A stretch of 64,000 bases of DNA from Oxyruncus cristatus. Taxonomy: Eukaryota > Chordata > Aves > Passeriformes > Cotingidae. Below the pieces are notes generated by a model. It ran no database searches. It worked only from the letters and a program-made list of their open reading frames with translations, and had not been told where the DNA came from. Below, piece after piece: positions 13,390 through 26,000 of the stretch. The first letter of the stretch is position 1. Every line of letters starts with the position of its first letter. The stretch covers positions 1,595,319 through 1,659,318 of the forward strand of contig VXAY01005956.1 of the NCBI GenBank assembly GCA_013399855.1. The letters run 5' to 3'. Position numbers and translations under genes: made by a program.

Positions 13390-16300
13390 TTAAAATAAAC
13401 CTCTTACTGGGCACGTCTGAGGAAGGGAAACTCAATGTCCTCCCCTCCAAGGAATTTGGGGTGATGCTCTCTGTTGAGGAATGTTAGTGCAGCATATTTG
13501 GTAGAGAAAATTAACCTGAGGCTCTTGCCCAGAAAAGTACAATGCTGATAATATGCTGGCTACTATTTTTTCATACAATCTCTTTTTAATAAATAGTGGC
13601 ACAAGCCAAAGAAAACTTCATAAAAATGAACAGTTCTAGCACTTGCTGAAGAAACATAGACAATCCCTCATGCAGAAACAAAAAATGACCCCATCACTCA
13701 TTTCTCAGAGGGAGGCAGCAATTTCACGGGGTAGTAGCTACACAAGGGACAAAAACTAAGATCTTCTTCATATTATCCACCTCCCAGTTCTGCTCATCTG
13801 TATCTGATCAGACAGAGAAGATGTTCAAATTTATTGTGAACTCTAAACCCCCGTTGAGGTTCGAGACATTAAGTCAACAGGCTGTTGACCAACAGTGGAA
13901 AGCCATACCTGAGCTGGTTTAAGGCCAGGAGTGGGGAAAAAAAAGCACACCCTTCTGGGGCTTGAGTTTTCCCTAGGATTTTTTTACAGAAGAACAAAGA
14001 TTAATTACTACCTATTTCAAAACATTATTTCATCTGTCAGTCTAATGCTCTGACTCTTCCCATAACGGACCTTGGCCTCTAGCAAGGTGAGTACAAAAAT
14101 CTCTTCCAAATATCAGCAGTACACATATGGCATGATGGACATTTTTCAAAATCTACTGCACCCCTACATTTTTCTTGATTGCTCAACACATTGGTAGTCA
14201 TTACTGTGGCAACTTATTTCAAGCCAAGAGATATAAATGTCTGTCTGTGCTGACTGGCAGGGTGCTGTAAACCAATGCTGCCAGCCAATCAAACACACAA
14301 ACTCTCTTCTTCCTTGGAGAGACATTATATATTTTCAGTGGTATAGCTGGGACTGATTGCCATCAATCAAGACTGGGATTCCCAGTCCATCTCCACGGCA
14401 CATACATGCTGAGAGAAAGGCCAATCTAATCCAGTATCATTTGGTAAACTCCAGAAACTTTATTAGATTAACATTTTGGACAAAATGATAGGAATAATCA
14501 GTCAATTCAGGAGAAGAGCTCAAAAGTCTAAATGTTTCCAAAATTAGATCTTCCCTGTTTTTAAAGGTAAGCAGATGGAAAACATTTGATTCTTATTTAT
14601 TACCAGTTAAATTTATGTCCCTTATTTCACCATAAACTACAAGACTTCACAAAAGTGTATCTTATTTCACTGATCTTTAATAACCTGAAAACCGGTAACA
14701 GAAACCTATAATGAAGCACCCCATATACTGTAAATTAAAAATAAATAAGAGACCTCAAAGAGGTTTTCTTCAAAAGCTGCTTCAGTTTAGTGTTTCATTT
14801 TATATATACACTAAGAGAGAGAGACATCTGTAAACATTTCTAAAGTATAATGCAAAGGAAGTAGCTATGTTATTATCTATTCTAAGCACATGGTTCAACA
14901 TTTGTTTATGCAAACCATATAATTGGAAACTCTGTCCATTTTCTGCTTGTGCTAAATATTCTGTGTATAAATACTTTTCATAGTAGATAAATAAGGTTTT
15001 TATTTAGGTCTTATCACCTTCATATTACATATTCATTGATTTCTAAACTGCCTTAAACAGCTCTGTAGATGTGAAACATTATGAATTCAGTTTTGGCACC
15101 TTGGTATTAAATTTGCATATCAGGTCACGCACCGCTTGACATACATGCAAAATTGCACTGCGGCTATTTTATTACAACCCACAAAAGATATTCAGAAACT
15201 GCATGCAGCATCAAAATAAATTAAAATGGATAAAAGACCCAATAGTGAGCCACATTTTTTTTTATTGTTTAGTAGTGCCTAAAGCCATTTATACGTTCTA
15301 GTCAATAAACAAAAGTTAGACTAAAACAATTTTTAGTCCTTCCGTTATTATATTTTAATTGCGGGGGCAAATATATTTCTTTGTCCCCTAACCAATTGTA
15401 TCCTACTTAAGGCTTGAATTCTTTTAAATCGTATGCTATAAAAAGCAATGTATATGGATCACTGGCAAGCCTTCATGTTTCTCTGCATATGTCAGAATGT
15501 ATACAGACACTGTGTATCAAGAGTCAGACATACAAAGCAATATATTTGTCTAGTTGATTTTGTAGTTGAAATGTTTTTGTAACTTACTGTGTATGCCAAG
15601 GCTGCATTTGCATGGAGACTACATTTACACAAAGTTAAAAGTGCATCAGTCAATGCTGCTCAGCCATTACAGTGCCCTCAATATACACCAACTAACTACC
15701 TTTGGTGCTTCGTCTGCAAATTGCCCTCTTTATATTCAGTAGGCTGCAGCAAAAACATTAGAAAATTAAATAGTAGGGGACACAGCTTCCAATTGCCCCT
15801 CAGTAGGGCTCCTTTTCAATGTCTGCAACACTTCTGGATAAATAATTTGGCACTTCTATTCACTTGTTCCCAGGCCACGGTCACTTGGCTGCTCAGCCAC
15901 CTCATCATGCCTGCAAATCGGGGACTCAGGAGTCCTACAAACTGTCAGGGAGGCAGAAGGGTGCTCATGAGGCAGCTGTGCCAGCCCAGGTGAACGTGGC
16001 TGGCCTGGCCCCTCTCTCCAGGCAGCATGAGGAGCTCCTGTGCAGACAGAAGGAGCTCCTGAAGAGCCAGAGCTTGTCCTGGGAGCCTCTGCTGCCCAAC
16101 ACCACAGCTGCTTTCACCGCCCTTTGAAAGACCACAGGTCCCTTCCACGCAGAAGTAGGCAGTACAAGCATCCTCTTGCTCTGTTTTGGTTAACAGGCAC
16201 GTGTGGGCACATGAAGGAGCCTGTCTTCCTCAAACAACCCAGCCCTGGACCCTGAGCCAGAGCACTGGGACCTGCTGCATCCCCGCAGATGGGCAAAGGT

Positions 16301-18984
16301 TCAGCAGAAACACCCAAAAACTTTTGGCTTCTAAGTTTGCTCTGTTTCTTCTCAAAACATCACAAAAGAAACCTGAACATCTAGATTCCTCAAGAAAAAA
16401 CACTCACTGAACTCAGGGCAGAAGGATCAGAGCCTCATCTGTAGTAACTGGCCCAGGCAGACAGACCTCTTCAGAAACCTGCATGACTGCAATGAAAATC
16501 TAAGTTCATCAGGATCACTATCTTTACAGCAGAAACCTTAAAATAATCGACATGGTATAACAAATTGGTTCAAAGCATTGCTTCAGACCACCGTGCTAAA
16601 TTCCCACATCCTTAGCAGTTTGTAAAAATGTTTAATTTATGTTTATGTATTCTTATTCAAAATGTTAGTTAACAGCCTGTAGGGACCTGGTAATAGGATC
16701 CTTTTTTCTTTTTTATGTTTATTAGCTACATTAATGACTGTTTCTGCAATTCTGCTACAAAGACTTGCGTTAATGAACGCCAATTAATTCTGAAATGATT
16801 TTAAACAAAGGGTGATGAGAATAACCAATCAACCATGACAGTGTAAAGAGCAAGCAAGCTGCTGTGACCTAATTTTTTTGTGTTGATTTTTTGCTGTCAG
16901 AGTGCATTGTTGTTCATCAAGAACACCTATGGATTTTGCACACACATACTGCGATATTACAATTTTGGAAATGCTCTGTTCCTTTTAAACACAGAAAATT
17001 GCTTCATTTAAAGTACAGGTTTCGATAATATCGACTCACAAACTGCAAACTCCTCAGAGGTCAGGCAGATCTTCCCCAGCATTAGAAGGACCCTACTAAT
17101 TTCAGCTTCCTAAAGTTTAAGATATAAGGGTTGGCTCAAACACTCAGAACATTTGGCCTTCCAGTCAAAAATATAACAAAGAACCATCTCTCTGGTTCAT
17201 ACTGTTTAATTAGAGGCATAATATCCATCAATCTGTTTATTTTCCACAACAAATTATCTTTTAGTCATTTAATGCAATTCACAAGGACCTGAGCATAAAA
17301 GAATTCCCTGAAACCAGCAACAAGTTGAGTGATTACACTCCTGAAATAACACATATATGTGTCAAATCTGACCTAAAAAGTAAATAGACCATGCAGGCAG
17401 ATATGACTTATATGCCTATTGCGCGAAAAAACATTAAAAAAAGCCATCCAACAATATTCTAAATTTAAACAAAATGAACTGAAATTGAGAAATGTCATTT
17501 TCTGTTTCACCTGGTACCCACTTGGGGTACGTGCTCCCACTACAAGAGCCTTTCTAATTACAAAAGCTAGATATTTTAAAGCTAAAATTTCTGTAAATCA
17601 TGGAGTGTATCATATTCTACCATTTCATTTTGTAATCAGCATAGAGTAGAGAATGGACCTTGCTTATTCATGGCTCATTCTTAAGTGTCCTCTTTAGTCC
17701 AACTTCCTAAGTACCATGAAATTTATCACGCAGTAAAAAGTCATTTTTATTAGTGGATTTTCAACTGGAGATAACACCACTGTCCAACAAAGATGCAGAA
17801 AATCATTCAGCTCCCATACAGGCAAGGCCTCTACTGAAGAATTTACATGTCCAGTGTTATAGGACTGCACTACAGAACATAGAAGAATATGGCACAGATT
17901 ACAAAAGGCACTACTAAATGGCAAAGAAGTAGACAGAAAAAGTTCAGCTGTTAAAACATGCTCCTGGACAGACTGTAAAACAGAGTTAGCAGAGCAGCAG
18001 AAAGGAAGCCCCACATCCTAAGGACAACATAAACCACGCCATTACTGACAGATGTATATCTGTGATACTACTTAATGGAGGCAGCATCTGTACCAATGTC
18101 TACTGATCTTTGTTACTCATGTCCTTGTTACAGGTAGGATCCACAACAACTCCATCTCTCCACTCCACCTGCGTAGTCACACCACGTGTGAGTTTGTCTT
18201 CCTGCCTCCAGCCATGCTGGCATCCCTCCCCAACTTGTAACAGGTACTCCTCCAAAGATGGACCTCCGAAAGTCTAAATCCTGACAAAGTCTAAGTCAGT
18301 GCAACTATTTAAATTCCCTAAGTAAGGACCTTAAGCTTTGGCGCTGAAGCTGAGCCAACTGCTCCTTCCATCTCTTGCCTCAGGAAGGAGAGGAGGGAAA
18401 TGTATACGGGACTATATATGAGGTTCTGCTCTCAGAGAGACAGACCTAGAAGGATTCTTCAGGTGTCCACTAACCTACTTCAAACCCAAAGCTGAAATCA
18501 GCATTTAGCCTCCTCTTTGCAAAAGCAGATGCTCTCAGTTATCCCAAGGGGATGCCTTTTATCCCTCAGAGAAGCACAGCTGAGGTAACTTCCTTGAAGA
18601 AAAAGGGCAGGAAAAGAATGAGACAAAAAGCTCTGCAATACAAATCTTTTTGTTCAGCTCTCTATATGCAATCCAGAAACTGCTATTCTCAGCGCAGTAT
18701 GAAAAACATTCTCCTGAAAAAGAGCACAAAGGGTTGTATCAGTTTTACTGGGAGATACTCGTTTTTATTGCACTAGGCTTCACCTGAGTGAAGACAGAGG
18801 GCTGGATCCCTGACGCCACAGTGGCACAAACTGAGCTGGGCTTTGGTGCCTCTATGAAATACAAGCACAGACTGAGGCTATGTTTAGAAGGCAGCAATAC
18901 GTGAGGCTTCCTTCCCTCCCAAAACAGGAGGTGCCAGCCACTCCTGACCTGGCTGGCTGATCCATGAGGAGCGCTCCTTCCTTG

Positions 18985-19008
18985 AACAACAAACAAACAA
19001 ACAAACAA
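18985..19008. repeat. AAAC microsatellite
   Basis: About five tandem copies of a four-base ACAA unit occur in otherwise unique intron sequence. This is a candidate polymorphic site. Confidence 0.85.
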
Positions 19009-20000
19009 TGTTCTCCACTCGTACCACCCTGGCAAAGATTTTGGTGGCATGTCTGGGCTTTGAGAGCCACAGTATCATCATTCAGCAAATCAGGTTTTCC
19101 CATGTCCATTTATTGAAGTCACTCCATATTGTTGCTGACGGATTCACATTTATAATGACAGAAGTTTTGCATTAACATCTAGCCCTCTACAAAGGGTTTA
19201 TTACTGAAATGCCAATTCAACCATAGATGTAATGACCTTATTTTATAAGGCACACGTTTCAGGCACTTTTGCAAATGGTTTAAAAAAATGGAGCAGTTAA
19301 ATTATGCTGCTAACATAATATGAATGTGTCATCACACCCTATCAAGCAATTTCATATCAAACAACGATGTGATATGGAATTTTGCTGTTACGATGCAAAA
19401 AAGGGAACTTGGAGAAAAAAGTGCAGTATTAGAACAATGATGCCCTTCACCACGTTACACCAAGCAACCTGTAGTATCTTTCAGTTATGAGAAAGACTAG
19501 GACAGATGATAGATAAAGTTGGACTGACATCTTATTAGATTTTTGTTTGGTTTTTAAATATTAAATGGAGGGTCTCAAATTTACCATGTGATTTCAACCA
19601 GAAAAACTGCTGTGTGAAACAACTGATATCTCAGCCCTAACGAAGCTGTATTTTCAAACTGAGTCTTCAGGCTTTTCATCATCATATTTCTGTATGTATT
19701 ATACCACTAACGATGCAATATACAAAGAGGACAAAATGTCAGCCCTCAATGGAAATGAACTCACCACCCTTCAACATTCAACAGTCAGACCTTGCTTAAT
19801 TTAAATGTGTTAGATCATCAGTCTATTATTCCTCCAGCTTTTTATAATGATTTCTAACACTGGCCAGACATTGTACACCTGGTTGGAAAATGTTTCTTTT
19901 TAAACAATGCAAGAACTAACCAATATGTAAACCCAATAATTAAATTACATTTAGCTGCTGGCCATTGTTATTCTGCACTACTTTCCCACTGAGGGAGCTA

Positions 20001-23000
20001 TAGTGATCCGATTTAAACAGCAATCTAGCAGAATCCTTTTCATTGCCCATGATTGTTGTGCAGAGTAAATTGGCTCACATCAGATTTGACTCTAATTTGG
20101 GTTTCAGAACAGTTAATTTGAACTTAAGCACCTATGGAAGGGCTGTTAACAAGAGGTGTCAGCACTGGAATTCTTCTCACAGCAGTCCTGTTATAATCCA
20201 GCAACAAGAGCTCCTTATAGATCGTATATGCTTTCTAGCATGTCACTTGCAATGTTATGCATGGCAGAAAACCACTTATCAGATATTTAACAATGTCAAA
20301 TGAAAATAACACGGATGCACACAATAGATTCTTGCCATCTGCATGCCAAGCAGAAGTAAATACAATTCTTTTCAAAGACGCAGCTATCCTGTGACTTAAT
20401 CATCCCAGGATTAAATGTGCCTTAATCCTTTATTGTGGTGTTTTGGTCTTTGAGCAATGCACGCAGGGTCAAGTTCTGCTCATTCATAAGTTACCAAGAG
20501 AGCCATAGAAATCTCTAAAGGTTGAATTCCATCATCATTAGCTATTACATTAATAGCACTAATGTCTTAAATCTTAATATTCTGGCTCATTAGCTCAGGT
20601 AAGAGACCATTAATATAAAAGGTGTATTTTAGCCAGTCAACAGAATTTATAAAGGCTTTTGTTTCCTGTTACAAGATTGTTGCTCTTGCAGTATTAGTGG
20701 TTGGTACAGACATTAAATCATAATAATTCTATAACTAATAAAGAAAATATGATCTAACAACATAAATATAATCTCTGCTATCACTTTGGCTCAGACAGAG
20801 CTTAACTGCATTTTACTCTATCATTAATCAAACCTGTTACCCCTATCCATACAACCAGTCAGTTGATGAACTTTTTTTCCCCAGCACAACAAATGGGGAA
20901 GGGGATGAAGGGAATCTCTACGTTTGCTGGTTTTGGATTTGCTTGTTTTCCAACATACATCAAGAAACAAATTATTCTAAGACAGGCTCAGAAATTCGTC
21001 TTTTAAGTGACAACCCTGCCTACAGAAAACAAAATTAAATGTGTACAGAACATTTCTTAACCACCAAGATACTCTGGTGGTCAAAGGCAGACTCCTGATA
21101 TTTTGGCATCTTGTTAGAAGTCTCCTACTATCTCTGGTGCCTAAATTTGATCACAAACAAGTGGTATAGCACAAACTGCTAGGCAGAAATCATGCAAACA
21201 GTCTGTAAAGAAAGGACAGCCCATTTTGACAAGATTAAAGGACGTATGGCTCATTGATATACAGTACACCAGAGTCAGGACCTACACTCTAAACCCAAAT
21301 GTAAATTCTATATGGTTATATACAGATAACACCATTGATTCTGACGGAATTGAGCCAGATCTGCAGACACCCTTTTGAGAAGTTTCCTACAACTAAGTCA
21401 AGTACCATTAGTGCACCAGTTCCAGGCACTGCTGCAAGAGCTGCTTGTGCCCTTTGGGGGTGGTGGTGGTGTGTTTCTATTGTTCTGTTCAGAATCAAGA
21501 GTCAAAATGTCTCAAGCCCAGAGTTGTACTTGAATGAGCTGGTGTAGAAACCCATTTAAGAAATATATACTAGATACATTATTAACTCAATTTTGTTTGA
21601 ATATTACCCTCTTGCATGTTGCATTGAATTATGAACTGTATTTTTAAGTTCAGATGTATCTAAAACAATTAACAATAGCAACACCAACTATTTATTACAC
21701 AATTAAAGTATGTTCCTCACTGTTCTTCATGTGTACTTGTTCATTTCGCCCCAGACATAAGTAATGTGTAGACAGATACATTGTTTATTTACGACCCCAG
21801 TGACAGTAAATGTGGCATATGTGCCTACAGTGTTTGACAGATAAAATGAGTTATTTACAGAAGCTGGGTTTATTATGTATGAATACTGAAGCAGCTACAG
21901 TATTTGGAAACTCCTCCATTTATTTTCCCAAGAGCTTGTTTCAGCGGAAGTTGTGTTTTGAAGTGCTGCATAAGAGGGTAGCAGAAATACTCAGTCCAGT
22001 CTGTAATGCAGTCATCATTGCTACATGCTAATTTCAGAGTGGTCCTTTCTGAGATTTTTTTTTTACAGGTCTTGATCTAAGCACTACTAAGGGCAATGAC
22101 AAGTTTTCTATAAGCAACAGTGGGTTTGGAATTTAGTCCTTATAAATAAAATCTCTGCAGAAGAGTAGGTTCATATCTGGGTCTCACTGGCATACTATGG
22201 AGCAGGTACGGATGTATTGGTAGGGAGAGGGGTGGAATAGAGAACACTTTCCATCTATTAACCTTATGTATGAAAGGAGGAAAAATGCAGAACACCTTTG
22301 ATCTATTAACCTTAACTATTAAGGGCCAAAAGTTGTTTCCAAAAATTGCTTCCACACAGACAAACATAAAAATTACTGTCTTTGGCAGGAGCACAAACAG
22401 ATCGTCCTAGAGAAAATGCATTGATTTTTCCCTTTTTTGGTAAATAAACTGAAGAGCTTAGACACCAAATTCTAAAATAATTACTTATATCTCTTTTACT
22501 TCAAGCCAAATGGGCAGGGAGGAATTTTTTCCTTTTTCCCAACAAGTCTCCTTTACTCCATTTTCTATCCTTAGTTCTGGAATGGCTCCAGGCATTCTCA
22601 CCAAACACTGCAGCCCATGTCAGTGGCAGCTATCACTGCTCACTGCCCTGGCTCTAAACCTGCTGCTACAAAGTGTGGTGGTTGTTGTGCAAGTGTGTTA
22701 TGCAAGATGCTGCAACTCTGAGAGCCCAGTGTCAGAGGTAATCCCTACAGAGCCTTGTGTAACAGCCACATGCAAAATGACACCACTGGCTTTTCATTGT
22801 TTCTGGATGTGGTGGAGCTCTTTTGTTGTTATTGTAGGTTTTTGGTTTTTCTTTTCAGATAAATTCTGTAATTTTCCATGTTTTTTTTTTTTCCCCCAGT
22901 AGCAATCTCAATAGAGCTGCGTGCACATTTTGCTTGATTTTCAAGTGCCTTTGTACACATCCTATAAGGTAAATATATATATATCTATCTATACACAGAA

Positions 23001-26000
23001 ACTCTTGCCGTACCTATCCAGGCCTCAAAACTTTTTGGAACCCTTTCAAGGAGTATTTGTGGGTGTCTTTTGGGCAGATCTGAGTTATCTCAGTCTGTGT
23101 TTCAGGCTGGAAAATATAAAACGTAAGCCTGAGCTGAGGCTTTCAGCACCGTTTATTAGCTCAGACACAAAGCTGTGGTAAGTGCAGTCCTGTGGCTTTT
23201 TTTTTCCTTCCTCACAGCAGAGAGAAAGCAATCATTAATGAAAGAAAGCTCTTGTTCCAAAATATCTGTTACATTCTTTGCCCAAAGTGGCACTCAATCC
23301 AAGGTGAGACTTTGCTACAAGGATGTAGGATTACAATAATCCATAGGCAAAGTCCAGCCATCACCACTATAAAAATACATGAAGAATGGTGGGAGAACAC
23401 ATTTGAATACCTCCTCTTATGTACATAAATACAGAAGCTTTGGCTCTACACCTCATACACGTGTACTATAATCACCTCAAGGTTTAAGAGCAGCTTGTTC
23501 ACTCAAAGCTTCCTAACAGAAGATATTGGATTTTTTCTCAGGTACCAAACACTCACTTAATGTTCAGGCTTTTCTATGACAACAGAGTACAGGATGTGCT
23601 GCTTTCACAACACCACAGCTATTTGCAACATGGATCTGATGGTATATAAGAGGAAACTGAAGTTGGGCTCAGTTTACCTCTCCTCAGAGTGGTCGTATTA
23701 GTGATCTAAAACCACATTATTACAGTCACTGCTACTCCCTGCAAATGGTGTGGACAAGTCACAGGAAGAGGCTAAGACAGCTGAGAAGTCAGCCCGGAGA
23801 AGCTTTTCCAATTGTGCAGGGGTCCTCCTGCTGCTGCCCCTTCCCAACAGCCAGAGTCCAGCACCCTGCACCTGTGTGAATTCCTGCCTTCCCCTGCCCC
23901 GACTTTTCCCCCTTCTCAGACCTTTATCTTCCTGTCACGTCCACTAAAGCATGCACCAATGCACTTCACTGCTCTTCCACACAGGGACTGCAGTGTCTCC
24001 CTCCCCTCCAGCAGCACACAGCTCTGCTCCCTCCCACGGCCAACAAGACAAACTTTTCTCCTCCATCTCCCACACCACAAACCTGCACCCTCCCCATGGC
24101 AGGGTAAACAGTAAGTGCTGGGAGCCATGGGGCACCAACATTGTGGGCAAATCAGATCTTGCTTCATTTAGTGGAAAAGTAGTTGTGGGAACAAAGAGCA
24201 ATTTAATAAGTAATTGTATGATCCCACTCAGCAAGAGACAGACAAGCAATGCCAGTAAATTTAAGCACTGAACAGAACAGAGAACATTCAGCTGAAAACT
24301 GATTCCCTTGGGTCTCACATTTGGTGAGAGGACCAGAAATGACAATTGTTAGGGCCTGTGCTATTTGTCTGTAATCAGGGCCAAAATCAGAAACCAGATG
24401 CAGTGAGGATCTCCACGTGGCTCTATGTCACAGGAGACGGGGCAACAAAATATGTAATTCCTTCCCACTTTCATCATGTGTGATCTATTGTGAAACAACA
24501 GCACTGTGCCAGGAAAAGCCTTTTCAGCCTCTGTATTGAAAGCGTGGATGTAGATCTAAGTGGTCGAATGACCGTCAATGTGCTGCTTATCTATAATTTT
24601 ACATCAGGATTTGTACCTCTGCACACAGAGAAAACAAACTGATGGAAACACTGCCAGAAGAATAATCACCTATGAAGTCCAAAAGCTTAAGTCCACAGAC
24701 ACAGTGCAGAAGTCAACTTTACTTCCAGTGCTTTGAAGAGAAAAAGGGACCCACAGAAAGGGAAGTAAAATGAGATCTGCAAGAATCCCAGAAAGAAGGG
24801 ACAGCTTGATTTTGGAGAAGCCCAGACAGAGTCTGTAGCAGTTGGGAAAATCGGGTAATACACTGTCAGCACATTTCAGGTGTATCTATATGTCCTCTGC
24901 CATAGGCTCCTACTGGAGCTCATATCTTCAGTTCTGGTTGCTCTTGTTTGAGTCTCCAGTTTTGTCAAGACAAGCTTCCACATGTTTGAGTGCAGAACTG
25001 CCTTCAGCCTGGGCTCCAAGACCATTTCTCTTCCCATGCCCAGCAGCTCCCCACACCACCTCTCTACTTGGGACAGCCACAGAGTACCCCTGCTACACTC
25101 CACTGCCACAGGCCTGGTGTTTCTCTCGCTGTTCTTCTCTCTCGCCTCCACACCCCATTACAACAAAACACCACAGGCAGCCCTGGAGAATGACAAGTAA
25201 ACACTCTTGGCATCATACACAGGTTTGCTATTGTAAAGAAGTTATGTTCAAGCAAACTTTTTATTAAGGGCATGCCACAGAGATAGCACCTCTTCTTTCT
25301 ACCTCCGGCTGTTGACTTTAAACCTGGAAATCCTACTCAATAAGGATTTCTGACAGCACCAAAGTCCAAGGCAGCTTGAAGTAAAGCACTGTACTGTACT
25401 GAAATAGCTTAAACCCCAGCTCACTGCAATCACATTGCTCCTCACCGTGAAGTGCCCCATGTTAGCTAATGGGGAAAAAGAATGAAACAGAGCCTTTCCA
25501 CGGTAAGGATCCCAAATAAACTGGGCCTCGTTAAAGGACAATCGTTACAATGGTTTATCTGTGAACAGTATTTCCTATGTATTTGACACAAATAGCCTTT
25601 TCTGCAGCATCAGAGCTGCCTGTCTTCTTATTTCAGCTATTTTATTTGTACTTGAACAAACATATTTATTGTGGTCAATGAAAGGGGAAATCCCTCTCTC
25701 TGTTCATGCCTCTGTTTTCCCTTCTGTCCTTCAGTGACCTGACATGTGCCTCACCCTAGAAACTAAAATGACTAGAGCAGCCAAGAACATGGAGAATTAT
25801 TCTGAGCACCCACTTCTAAAACCACATCCAAGATTTGCTATGGAAAATCTTCCATACTAGGCTGTAAAAATCAGTTCCCTTTTAATGTGCTTAGTTATGG
25901 AAGTTGCCTCTAGCACCTACAGAAGTTTTCCCTTCTTGAAGAACTAGAGAGTGAAGCCCACGTGAGGACAAGACAGAGAGAGTCTTCTCCATTCTTGTCA

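Larger units (their letters stand above)
10000..20000. other. AFF2 intron 3, central part I
   Basis: AT-rich intronic sequence without a recognisable gene. It contains a T/G low-complexity tract (11161-11263), small tandem duplications (11361-11410 and 13031-13086), a perfect palindrome (13370-13389) and an AAAC microsatellite (18985-19008). Two blocks, about 10090-10270 and 15100-15250, have the dense homeobox/POU-like composition often seen in conserved non-coding elements. That is an impression, not a demonstration. Confidence 0.55.

Noticed and set aside
13008..13487. 159-codon open frame on the plus strand
   Set aside because: It spans a tandem duplication and the palindromes, and its peptide resembles no known family.
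15589..16410. Cluster of overlapping open frames on both strands
   Set aside because: Several frames are open because the local GC rises. None stands out and no splice pair frames them.
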